From contig JAGCVZ010000009.1 of NCBI GenBank assembly GCA_017962125.1, positions 1 to 62,711 on the forward strand: 62,711 nucleotides of DNA, written 5' to 3'. The notes under the pieces are model-generated. The model made no database searches. It was not told where the DNA came from and was given only the letters and a program-made list of their open reading frames with translations. Positions 31,992-40,369 of the stretch are shown here, piece after piece. The DNA is from Alphaproteobacteria bacterium (GTDB lineage: Bacteria > Pseudomonadota > Alphaproteobacteria > Rs-D84). Each line of letters starts with the position of its first letter. Position 1 is the stretch's first letter. The position numbers and the translations under genes were made by a program.

Positions 31992-32753
31992 TTACTTTTG
32001 ATATCCGTATTTGAATTGCCACAGATATGCACGGTCAATGTATTTTTTTGCTAATCCTGTATCAAACAATTTTTTTCCATCGGATCCAAGGCTTTTTAAT
32101 TGGCCTTCGGCATCAATCCAAGTCGAATAATCAGTCGGCAAAATTTCATTTATATCATTCAAGTTATTAACAACATTGTCCGGAGACAATCCGCCGGCAT
32201 ACCCCATTTGGTGGTTTGAAAATACTGGTGAAAGCCAAGTATCCGGCGATTCACCGCGTCCACCAGAATAATCTTGTAATAAAGCAAAAGGTACGCCTGT
32301 TTTATCAAGTTGTGCAATACGATTATATTGTTCTGGCGCATATTGCAATATAAATTTAATCTGGGGGTACGCACGAATTATATCGGCAAGTTTATTTGCA
32401 TAGAATTTATACTTGTCGTTACCGCCATTAATATTTATTTGAACGCGACCAATAATTGGCGTCCCATCTTTGTGTTGCATTTCCCATAGGCGTCTTAATG
32501 AGTAAGGAATATTTCCATGACACAATTCTGTACGATATTCTGCATTTACATGCATCGCAAGTCTAACCTTGTTTACACTCGCCGCACTTACCAAAGATTC
32601 AAACCAAGTATATCTATCCATCCATTGTGAAAATTTCGTTGGGTGCGCCTGGATGGCAAATTCCGCCCGTGGATATTTTTTTCCAAGATTGATAATTTCT
32701 TCTATGTCATTATGTTCGCGCATATCGCTGCAGGTTATATATTCTAGTTCCAT
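31992..32753 (-). CDS. TrpF-like TIM-barrel protein
   Basis: This 253-aa protein looks like a phosphoribosylanthranilate isomerase-type barrel. LLQDYSGGRGESPDTW corresponds to the phosphate-binding LLDS..GGTG..F.W segment of TrpF, and AGGLSPDNV plus WIDAEGQLKS to the AGGL.P.NV and VD.SSGVE segments. MHVNAEYR fits an earlier strand. No other trp gene is present, and the partner gene encodes an outer-membrane protein, so classical tryptophan synthesis is doubtful. The ribosome binding site is AAAGGAAAAATT. Confidence 0.55.
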   Translation of the reverse strand: MELEYITCSDMREHNDIEEIINLGKKYPRAEFAIQAHPTKFSQWMDRYTWFESLVSAASVNKVRLAMHVNAEYRTELCHGNIPYSLRRLWEMQHKDGTPIIGRVQININGGNDKYKFYANKLADIIRAYPQIKFILQYAPEQYNRIAQLDKTGVPFALLQDYSGGRGESPDTWLSPVFSNHQMGYAGGLSPDNVVNNLNDINEILPTDYSTWIDAEGQLKSLGSDGKKLFDTGLAKKYIDRAYLWQFKYGYQK

Positions 32754-32827
32754 AATTTTTCCTTTTTAGTTTATATCCTCTCTGCCGATATGCCCCCATA
32801 ATTATTTCTTTTCATTAACCACTTACA

Positions 32828-33913
32828 CTAACACTTGCCACTAATTCGTAATTGCCCGCACGCCGACCCAATATCTGTCCCACGTTCGCGACGAATTCGT
32901 GTATGGATTCCGTTTTTGATCAACACATCTTGGAATCGGTGCACCGCATTACCAGACGGCGAGGTAAATTCACGTTCCGCAACTGCATTCCAAGGAATCA
33001 GATTTACCATACAATTCTTACCACGCACAATGTCAACTAATTGCTCTGCGCAGTCAGTTGTTGCGTTTAGTAAATTGCCGTCTTTGTCGCCAATCAGCAA
33101 GTATTCTATCATTAATTGTCGATTATGCAAGTCCGTAAATTTCCATGCCGCATCCATTATTTCTGTGATAGTATATTTGTTTGCGATGGGCATAATCTTT
33201 TTGCGTAACTCATCATTTGGGGCGTGTAATGATATAGCCAGATTTATTGGCCGCCCCCATCCGATTAGTTCTTGAATTCCCGGTACAATACCGCATGTTG
33301 ATACGGTAATCCGTCGCCAACCGATGCCCATTTCATTATTTGCACGTTCAATAAAACCAATAACATTTTGTGTGTTTTGTAGCGGTTCGCCCGTTCCCAT
33401 AACAACAATATGTGAAACATCGCTATTATTAGGGTCGCCATTTGCCCGAATCGGTTTTTTTGCAAAATTGTCATTGCGCAATTCCCACTGGACAACAAGT
33501 ATTTGTGCAAAAATTTCGTTGACAGTTAAATTACGTTTAAGTCCCAAAAGTGTACTAGCACAGAATTTACATCCCATTGCACATCCTGCCTGAGAACTAA
33601 CGCATACGCTGTTGCCGTAACTTGTTCGCATTAAAACGCATTCAATTTGTTCAGAGTCCGCCAGTTCTAATAAAAATTTCGTAGTTTGTCCATCAGACGA
33701 TTGAAGTTTTTTTACGATTTTCACTGGTAAAGTTTCTGCGCTTTTGCCCAAGTCGATGCGTAATGTTTCTGGTAAATTTTTCATGACCGAAAAATCTGGT
33801 GCGCCACGTGACAACCATTCAGAAATTTGTTTTGCACGAAAACGCGGTTGTCCCATATCGGTTACAAATTTTTCAAGTTCTTTATCGTTTAAATTAAAAA
33901 GTATAGGTTTCAT
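32828..33913 (-). CDS. rlmN: RlmN 23S rRNA/tRNA adenine-C2 methyltransferase
   Basis: This 361-aa radical-SAM enzyme methylates A2503 of 23S rRNA and A37 of some tRNAs. The 4Fe-4S motif C111AMGC115KFC118 is intact, and the methyl-carrying Cys is Cys352 in GSACGQL. An N-terminal accessory domain (QPRFRAKQISEWL) is present. The start codon overlaps the stop of the surA-like gene (TAATG), so the gene is the last member of the lptF/G-lptD-surA operon. Confidence 0.95.
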   Translation of the reverse strand: MKPILFNLNDKELEKFVTDMGQPRFRAKQISEWLSRGAPDFSVMKNLPETLRIDLGKSAETLPVKIVKKLQSSDGQTTKFLLELADSEQIECVLMRTSYGNSVCVSSQAGCAMGCKFCASTLLGLKRNLTVNEIFAQILVVQWELRNDNFAKKPIRANGDPNNSDVSHIVVMGTGEPLQNTQNVIGFIERANNEMGIGWRRITVSTCGIVPGIQELIGWGRPINLAISLHAPNDELRKKIMPIANKYTITEIMDAAWKFTDLHNRQLMIEYLLIGDKDGNLLNATTDCAEQLVDIVRGKNCMVNLIPWNAVAEREFTSPSGNAVHRFQDVLIKNGIHTRIRRERGTDIGSACGQLRISGKC

Positions 33914-34737
33914 TATATTTTATATCTATCGTCATTTATTACAACAATTGCGCGACGGCGTAATTGTTTTAGTTGTTGATCTGCAATAAACATAGATTGT
34001 TTATAAATCGCATTTTGTTTTATTACATCATCCAGTTTTCCGTATTCTTTGGTTTTCTTTGTTTCACAAATCAAAAACATAGAACCGTTTTTTGTCGGTT
34101 TTGACCAATCCATAGTTTGCAATCCAGCAACACTTTCACGAATATCCGGGGCAAGTTCATACTGTAATGCAGTGAACTTTTGTGGTTCACCACCAAATCG
34201 TCGTGCCATATCCATAGCATCTTCGCAATTTTTGGGTTTCGTAAGTTTTTTTGCAATATCGTTTGGAACATCTATTAATCGTACAAGTGTCATTTCTATT
34301 GGTAACCCATGTTCGCGTTCCAGGGATGTTTTTTCGGATTTTATATCATCATTTGTTATTTCAACAGTTGGCATAATAGTTCGCGCAACGATTACTTGCC
34401 AAGCAATGTTTGCACGTACCGCGTTACGCGCCATTTCTCGTTCAGAAGCACCTAAATCACCAAGGTTCATGCGTTTTAATTCGGCATCAACATCACTATC
34501 AGATGGCACAGCACCAAATTTCGAGGCATATTCTAATTTTACACTATCATCAATTATATTTTGTAAAGCTTGGCGTCGATTGTCTGTGGCATTTTTACCT
34601 TGGCGCGCCATCAGTTGTGTTCGTGCAGTTATGTCCGTATCTGTAACTGGTTTCCCATTAACAGTCGCAACAACAACGGCGGCATTAGCAGCATTTATCG
34701 CGAAAAGTGGTACCAGAAAATAAAGAATCTTTTTCAT
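33913..34737 (-). CDS. SurA-like periplasmic chaperone
   Basis: The 274-aa product has a signal peptide (MKKILYFLVPLFAINAANA). A SurA_N-type domain follows: VVATVNGKPVTDTDITARTQLM, then RRQALQNIIDDSVKLEYA. The C-terminal half has the spacing of a parvulin domain (EMTLVRLIDVP, DAMDMARRFGGEP) but is short and weakly conserved. Position directly after lptD is the usual place of surA in alphaproteobacteria. It would guide outer-membrane proteins, LptD included, through the periplasm; isomerase activity is uncertain. Confidence 0.75.
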   Translation of the reverse strand: MKKILYFLVPLFAINAANAAVVVATVNGKPVTDTDITARTQLMARQGKNATDNRRQALQNIIDDSVKLEYASKFGAVPSDSDVDAELKRMNLGDLGASEREMARNAVRANIAWQVIVARTIMPTVEITNDDIKSEKTSLEREHGLPIEMTLVRLIDVPNDIAKKLTKPKNCEDAMDMARRFGGEPQKFTALQYELAPDIRESVAGLQTMDWSKPTKNGSMFLICETKKTKEYGKLDDVIKQNAIYKQSMFIADQQLKQLRRRAIVVINDDRYKI

Positions 34738-34749
34738 TGTTTTTCTCCT

Positions 34750-36762
34750 TTAATAATGTTTCCCGTCCATGCTTATTCCAAAACGAAACTGAAAAGTTGT
34801 TGTCCCGACATAATCTCCCTTGATTGCATTATCGCGTTTATATCCAAAACTTAAATAATAGCATGGATGCTCATAATATAACGCACCATTGTGTTGCTGG
34901 AAACGATCATCCGCCATATTATATATTGCATTCCATCTAACCGACAATCGTTTCGTTATAGCAAAACCGATGCCACCAGCAAATTCATGAATAGATTCAG
35001 CGCCTATTTGGACATCTTCAAATTGTTTTGACCATATATGACCCATGTTAATATAGTTACGTGATGTTCCAAGCACCATATTAGTTTCTACATGACGCAA
35101 TCCAAGGTTTTCTTGGGAAAGACGAAATCGTGAATATATGTTTAACCATTTCATATTATTATACCCAATACGACCAACATAATCGGATTGACCATTATGA
35201 AAACCACTGTTGTCATCAGTATCTTCACGTCGTGTAAAATCATATGTTTGACCAAGGAAAGTCTCAAACGATTTGCCGTTCTTGTTAAATGCCGCCCACC
35301 GAACACCGTAATCAGCAAAGGTTCCATTTTCCCACAAATCAAGACCAGAAAAACGGTTGTTTGAAAACAATGTTGTGTCGGACAACAGCGTGCCGGCAGA
35401 ATCATTATCTGCGGCAAATTGATTTTCTTTGGTGTGTCGCATAGCTGTTAAACGCACCCTTGGTTCAACAACATTTGTCCATTTTTTCCCGGGTCTAAAT
35501 AACGGCAGCCCCCATTCTAAATAACCACTTGGTAAAAATCTGTCACGAAGCCCAGAATAAACCGAACCGTCAACCATTGGGGTATTATTAAAATTGTATA
35601 TGTCGTATCGTGTTGCAATACTTGCTGTAATACGGTTGCCACCCCAAATTGTCCATGGTGAAGTGATACGCGCTTCGCCGATTATACGCTCCGAAGAAAT
35701 CCCATCACCTGATATGCCTAAAATATCCCCCATAAAAGTCGCATATGTTGATGCAAATAATGGGCTTGTTTGATAAATACCGCGAATGTTTGGTAATATG
35801 TTACCGCTTGGCACAGAATAATTACGCCCACTATTACGTAATTCTTGGAATATATGCGCGTCAGCAACTACATATCCAGATTGTTCAAATAATTCTATCT
35901 TTGCACCTGAATCCAAGTAAGGCTGAGCCGAATAAAATCCATACTTTTGCAGATAAGTTTTATCCGAAGCGCGTTCAAGAAAAACGCTCGCGCGCATATT
36001 TTCTCCTAATTCAATAATATCATTATTGAAAATATACCAACGATTTTCACCTTCACGATTATGGGTAAAAGACGCGTTAGATCTAAATTCTGCGTGTGAT
36101 GAATTTAGTCTGTGCTCTAATTGAAAAAGTGGATTCTCCTTGGTTAGATACGAAAAAGTCGCCGTTACATCATGGGTATCAGATATATAGAAATAGAATG
36201 GTATATTTATCTGGGTTCCCATCTTGTTCGTTGATTCTAAATTAGGCATTAGAAAACCAGTTTTATGTTTAACACCAGGGTCAGGCATACTGAAATATGG
36301 TAGCCACATAACGGGTAAATCATAAATCCAAAACACCATATTTCGGAAATAAAGCATGCGTTCATCAAGTTCGTGTCGAACGTTCTTGGCGGTTATTTCC
36401 CATGCTTCACCATAACTATCGCAGTTTTTACACGCAGTAAATGTTGCGGATTTTGCATTTGTTATATCGCCATCGCGCATAATGCTCTTTGATTCCAAAT
36501 ACACATGTTCACCAAGCCATAATTGAATGTCGCTGCCTGATAAATTTTTCCCCCCATTCGTAAGATGGGTATCGCGCAGTGTCATTTTTTGACCAGATTT
36601 ATTTGTTATTTCTGTTTTGCCTGACGTTTGGAGCGTTCCTGATTTTACATTGTATTCAATTTTGTCTGCTTTGATTGATGCCGGTTCAGTCAAATCAACC
36701 GATATGGCATGTGCATGGAATGCCGCAAATATATATGTCAAAAAGGCAAGAATTTTTTTCAT
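34750..36762 (-). CDS. lptD: LptD LPS-assembly outer-membrane protein
   Basis: This 670-aa protein has a signal peptide and an N-terminal OstA jellyroll (ASIKADKIEYNVKSGTLQTSG, TLRDTHLTN). The LptD barrel domain includes the signature WLPYFSMPDPGVKHKTGFLMP. A CKNC pair at about residue 112 could form the periplasmic disulfide. It inserts LPS into the outer leaflet with LptE. It is slightly shorter than E. coli LptD (784 aa), as is common in alphaproteobacteria. It overlaps lptF/G by 4 nt (ATGA) and precedes the surA-like gene by 12 nt. Confidence 0.92.
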   Translation of the reverse strand: MKKILAFLTYIFAAFHAHAISVDLTEPASIKADKIEYNVKSGTLQTSGKTEITNKSGQKMTLRDTHLTNGGKNLSGSDIQLWLGEHVYLESKSIMRDGDITNAKSATFTACKNCDSYGEAWEITAKNVRHELDERMLYFRNMVFWIYDLPVMWLPYFSMPDPGVKHKTGFLMPNLESTNKMGTQINIPFYFYISDTHDVTATFSYLTKENPLFQLEHRLNSSHAEFRSNASFTHNREGENRWYIFNNDIIELGENMRASVFLERASDKTYLQKYGFYSAQPYLDSGAKIELFEQSGYVVADAHIFQELRNSGRNYSVPSGNILPNIRGIYQTSPLFASTYATFMGDILGISGDGISSERIIGEARITSPWTIWGGNRITASIATRYDIYNFNNTPMVDGSVYSGLRDRFLPSGYLEWGLPLFRPGKKWTNVVEPRVRLTAMRHTKENQFAADNDSAGTLLSDTTLFSNNRFSGLDLWENGTFADYGVRWAAFNKNGKSFETFLGQTYDFTRREDTDDNSGFHNGQSDYVGRIGYNNMKWLNIYSRFRLSQENLGLRHVETNMVLGTSRNYINMGHIWSKQFEDVQIGAESIHEFAGGIGFAITKRLSVRWNAIYNMADDRFQQHNGALYYEHPCYYLSFGYKRDNAIKGDYVGTTTFQFRFGISMDGKHY

Positions 36763-37817
36763 TTTCTAAGCAATATCACCATTATTGTACACACCAGTAA
36801 CACAATACCACCACCCATAATCCATATATCACCAGGAGTCTTTAGCATATTAGATAGGGACATAAATGCCGCCATAACACCGCCCATTGCAACGACAGAA
36901 ATAGCAGGTGCAAAACTTGTTCGCCGCCGCAACAATGAAGACCGCAACAATATGGTTAAACATATTGCTGCTAAAACAAAATTCATTATTGGGCCAAACA
37001 ACCGGTTGCATAATTCAGACATTACGGCCTTGCGTTGTTTGGGGGCAAGGTCGTTGTCCAAAGATTTTATTAATACTTTAGTTGGCATACACCTTGCTCT
37101 GGATGCAGTATCGTTATTTTTTTCGGCAAGACTTAAATCCATATCAAATGTATCAAAAGTTCCAATGATATTACCATTGTTTGCCGCGTACAACGAACCT
37201 TCTGTCATGACAATAGACAAACCGCGTATCGTAGAGATAAGTTTTCCCATATTTGCAAAAATTGCGATTTCAGACTTTGGGTCACGTGTATCTGACAGCA
37301 TGACTTGGTTTAAATCATATCCAGAAACTTTGTCCACATACACAACCATACCACGAGATATTTCGGTAAAATTTTCTTCACGCAACTGTGTATGTGCCAA
37401 TCCATACCGCAAGTTCCATTGTGTGTCATAAAACCGTGTTTGAGCCATAGGGACAATCCACAAATTCAACACAAAATGTATTGCAACCAAAATTCCTGCA
37501 AGAAGCAATGCAGGTCGCGCAATTTGTGCGGGCGAACATCCCGACGAAGCCATGACTACGATTTCATTATCGCCAATCATTTTATTATAAACGAACAGGA
37601 CAGAAATAAATGTTACAAACGGTAAAATAATTGAAATTATAAACGGTATAACCATGGCAGTAAGGCCAAAAAAACTTGTGAGTTCTACGCGATAATTTAT
37701 AAGAAATTTCATCATCGCCACAATCTGGACCATCCATGCAAGTCCAGTCAAAATCAACAGCAACACAGTAAATATAACAGTTAGTTGCCGAAAAAAATAC
37801 CTATTTATGGTTTTCAT
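36759..37817 (-). CDS. LptF/LptG family LPS export permease
   Basis: The 352-aa YjgP/YjgQ-type protein has three N-terminal membrane helices, a periplasmic jellyroll (about 115-250) and three C-terminal helices. The motif MIGDNEIVVMASSGCSPAQI, the coupling region to the LptB ATPase, is typical. Two family members normally pair; only one lies here, and I cannot say whether it is F or G. The start MKTINRYFFRQ is chosen because a TTGACG / TATACT promoter ends 7 nt upstream. It is the first gene of the operon continuing to lptD, surA-like and rlmN. Confidence 0.88.
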   Translation of the reverse strand: MKTINRYFFRQLTVIFTVLLLILTGLAWMVQIVAMMKFLINYRVELTSFFGLTAMVIPFIISIILPFVTFISVLFVYNKMIGDNEIVVMASSGCSPAQIARPALLLAGILVAIHFVLNLWIVPMAQTRFYDTQWNLRYGLAHTQLREENFTEISRGMVVYVDKVSGYDLNQVMLSDTRDPKSEIAIFANMGKLISTIRGLSIVMTEGSLYAANNGNIIGTFDTFDMDLSLAEKNNDTASRARCMPTKVLIKSLDNDLAPKQRKAVMSELCNRLFGPIMNFVLAAICLTILLRSSLLRRRTSFAPAISVVAMGGVMAAFMSLSNMLKTPGDIWIMGGGIVLLVCTIMVILLRK

Positions 37818-37824
37818 CGTAACA

Positions 37825-37853
37825 AGTATAGTGCCGAAAAAAGTGCCCGTCAA
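37825..37853 (-). promoter_or_regulatory. LPS-export operon promoter, leaderless type
   Basis: On the minus strand: TTGACG (37853-37848), 17-bp spacer, TATACT (37830-37825). The ATG follows after 7 nt with no ribosome binding site. Confidence 0.6.
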
Positions 37854-37915
37854 ATATATTGTAAGAAATGTTATCAGAATTTTTATGTACCCCGCAGTAG
37901 TGATTGACCGCTCGC

Positions 37916-37953
37916 AAAAAAACATTTGCAATTATGCGATTCGGTGTTACTAT
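37916..37953 (+). repeat. nusA-type promoter, copy 1
   Basis: AAAAAAACATTTGCAA, then TTATGCGATTCGGTGT and TACTAT. The -35 is TTGCAA (37926-37931), spacer 16, -10 at 37948-37953. It is nearly identical to 38665-38702. Confidence 0.7.
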
Positions 37954-38006
37954 GACCAGGAAGTTGGGAGGTGGGAATGTGTCGATGAACGTGGAAGGAT
38001 TATATT

Positions 38007-38666
38007 ATGGATAATAATTATTTTTACCTTAATTGGTTTAGCATAGAATTTGCAAATTCAAGAATGATAGCATATTCGGATACAAGACAAGGACCAGCTC
38101 TGAACAAGGAAATTGCACTAGATGTGCTAAAAGAAGGCAAAGATCGTATCGAACCCGCATTCGCGAAAATGGTTTTAAAACATCAAACCTTGGAATTTAA
38201 AGAACCAGGCCAGAAAAAACCAAGCAAAATTAACGATATTAAACAACTTAATATTTTGTTTGGCGAAGAAATCCCCACATATCACGTGCTTAAAGAATAT
38301 ATACAAACAAAGCAACCAGTGAAACCTGAGAGTCTTGGCATACATCAGTATGATGATTGGCGAGTGAAACCTGCATATGATGGGGAACAAAAAAATTGTC
38401 CGTATATTATAACTGACTTTGATTGGAGTAGAAAAATAATGACGCTACAGCAGGTAACCTTGCATATTGTGGTAAACCCAGTAACTTGGCAACTGATTTG
38501 GAAACCCAAACTACCTGAAGTGCTGGGAAACCAAGGAACAATCGAATCAGTATTTGATGAATTTTTCAAACCGAAACATCTTAGCGAGATTAAAGCAAAC
38601 GAAGCGGATGCTTTTTTACAAGAATGTCCGAGCTTTCATACACAATTGGTTAGACGGTCTCATTAA
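38007..38666 (+). CDS. Hypothetical protein between duplicated promoters
   Basis: This 219-aa soluble protein has no signal peptide. Its ribosome binding site is GGAAGGATTATATT. Notable segments are LNKEIALDVLKEG, QLNILFGEEIPTYHVLKEYI and a charged C-terminus ending LVRRSH. I recognise no family. It lies where rimP would normally precede nusA, but it shares no visible feature with RimP. It is bounded by two copies of the same promoter, which suggests it was inserted together with a promoter duplication. Confidence 0.6.
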   Translation: MDNNYFYLNWFSIEFANSRMIAYSDTRQGPALNKEIALDVLKEGKDRIEPAFAKMVLKHQTLEFKEPGQKKPSKINDIKQLNILFGEEIPTYHVLKEYIQTKQPVKPESLGIHQYDDWRVKPAYDGEQKNCPYIITDFDWSRKIMTLQQVTLHIVVNPVTWQLIWKPKLPEVLGNQGTIESVFDEFFKPKHLSEIKANEADAFLQECPSFHTQLVRRSH

Positions 38667-38702
38667 AAAAACATTTGCAATTGTGCGATTCGGTGTTATA
38701 AT
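38665..38702 (+). repeat. nusA promoter, copy 2
   Basis: -35 TTGCAA (38675-38680), 16-bp spacer TTGTGCGATTCGGTGT, -10 TATAAT (38697-38702). It differs from copy 1 by one base in the spacer and by a better -10. Confidence 0.7.
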
Positions 38703-38711
38703 CAACGTGTT

Positions 38712-38757
38712 CTTAAAAGATTGAATTTTAAGGGCGGGGCTTAAAAACCCCGCCTTT
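38712..38757 (+). promoter_or_regulatory. nusA leader with two mutually exclusive hairpins
   Basis: Hairpin 1: CTTAAAA (38712-38718) with TTTTAAG (38726-38732). Hairpin 2: AAGGGCGGGG (38730-38739) with CCCCGCCTTT (38748-38757). They share AAG at 38730-38732, so only one can form fully. Hairpin 2 is GC-rich and followed by AAAGATAAA rather than a T tract, so termination is unproven. An attenuator or NusA autoregulatory site is possible. Confidence 0.45.
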
Positions 38758-38797
38758 AAAGATAAACGATACATACACCAACCAAGGGAGATAATAA

Positions 38798-40351
38798 ATG
38801 TCGTTTGTTTCTATGCCGCGTCAGGATTTGCTGTTGTCGATTGATTCTTTGGCATCTGAAAAGCAGATTGATCGTGAAACTGTGTTTGATTCATTGGAAA
38901 TTGCAATTGCAAAAATTGCAAAGCACAAATATGGCGAAGAATTTAATATCATCGCAAATATTGACCGCAAAAATGGTTCTATTCATGTAAAACGTTTATT
39001 CGAAGTTATTGAATCTCCGGAATCTGTGGGCGAAGAATATAACCCATTCACAATGCTGACGGTGACAGAGGCGAAGAAGTATAGCAAAAATCCATCTGTT
39101 GGTGATGTTGTTGAAGATCCTTTGCCGGAACCTGAATTTGGTCGTATGGCGTTTCAGACCGCGCGTCAGATTATGACTGCACGCGTGCGTGATGCAGAAA
39201 AGGGGCGGCAATATGAAGAATTTAAAGATAATATCGGTGATATCATAAGTGGTGTCGTAAAACGTATTGAATTTGGGAATGTCTTTGTTGATATAAATGG
39301 CAAGGCCGAAGGTTATATCAAAAATACGGAACTAATTCCTGGTGAACGTCTTGGGGTAGATGACCGTGTTCGTGCACTTATTATGGATGTTGCGCGTTCT
39401 AATTCTGGTCCACAAATTTTCCTGACTCGGACGCATCCGTTGTTTATGGAAAAACTGTTTACCCAAGAAGTACCGGAAATTTACGAAGGTGTTATTAAAA
39501 TCAAATCGGTGGCGCGTGCACCGGGGTCACACGCAAAAATTGCTGTGGAAACCCAAGACCCGTCCATTGATGCGGTTGGTATGACTGTTGGTATCAAGGG
39601 AACGCGTATTCAACCGGTTATCAATGAATGCCATGGCGAGAAGATTGACGTTATTTTGTATTCCGAAGATCCTGCAGTGTTTATTGTTAATGCTATGCAG
39701 CCGGCCAAGGTCGCAAAAATCATCGTTGATGAAGATACACGTGGTGCGGTTGTTGTTGTGAATGAAGACCAACAATCACTTGCAATTGGTCGTCGTGGTC
39801 AAAATGTTCGTCTTGCATCACAATTGACTGGTTGGAATATCGATGTCTTAAGCGAAGCCGAAGAACAAGAACGTCGCGCCAAAGAGGTCAAAGAAAAGAC
39901 AGAGTTGTTTATGACCGGGCTTGATGTAGATGAAATGATTGCGCATTTGCTTGTATCCGAAGGTTTCCGGACAATAGAAGAAGTCGCTTTTGTTGAACTA
40001 AAAGAATTAGAAAATATCGAAGGATTTAATGCTGAATTGGCGGTAGAATTACAAAGTCGTGCAAAGGCGTATCTTGAAAAAATCGAAAAAGATTACTTTG
40101 AAGAAGGACATAAACTTGGAATGTCTGATGATTTGTTAAATTTTGATTTTATCAAACGTCCAATAATTATGAAACTTGGGGCGGCTGGGATAAAGACTTT
40201 GTCTGATTTAGCGGATTTAGCATCGGATGAATTGGTTGAAATTCTTGGCGAAGAAACAATGAGCCATCGTTTGGCTGGTCGCGTGATTATGAAGGCTCGT
40301 GAAATCGCGTTTGGCATAACGGTTGCAGAAAACGAAGAAGAAAATCGATAA
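38798..40351 (+). CDS. nusA: Transcription factor NusA
   Basis: This 517-aa protein has the NusA domain order: N-terminal RNA-polymerase-binding domain (residues 1-130), S1 (about 137-200, GVVKRIEFGNVFVDI), KH1 and KH2 (about 205-350, including GIKGTRIQPVINECHGEKIDVI and IGRRGQNVRLASQLTGW). Helix-hairpin-helix repeats lie at the C-terminus. It modulates pausing, termination and antitermination. The ribosome binding site is AAGGGAGA. infB follows after 18 nt. rimP upstream and ylxR between nusA and infB, common in this operon, are absent. Confidence 0.96.
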   Translation: MSFVSMPRQDLLLSIDSLASEKQIDRETVFDSLEIAIAKIAKHKYGEEFNIIANIDRKNGSIHVKRLFEVIESPESVGEEYNPFTMLTVTEAKKYSKNPSVGDVVEDPLPEPEFGRMAFQTARQIMTARVRDAEKGRQYEEFKDNIGDIISGVVKRIEFGNVFVDINGKAEGYIKNTELIPGERLGVDDRVRALIMDVARSNSGPQIFLTRTHPLFMEKLFTQEVPEIYEGVIKIKSVARAPGSHAKIAVETQDPSIDAVGMTVGIKGTRIQPVINECHGEKIDVILYSEDPAVFIVNAMQPAKVAKIIVDEDTRGAVVVVNEDQQSLAIGRRGQNVRLASQLTGWNIDVLSEAEEQERRAKEVKEKTELFMTGLDVDEMIAHLLVSEGFRTIEEVAFVELKELENIEGFNAELAVELQSRAKAYLEKIEKDYFEEGHKLGMSDDLLNFDFIKRPIIMKLGAAGIKTLSDLADLASDELVEILGEETMSHRLAGRVIMKAREIAFGITVAENEEENR

Positions 40352-40369
40352 AATAACAAAGGGTGAAAT

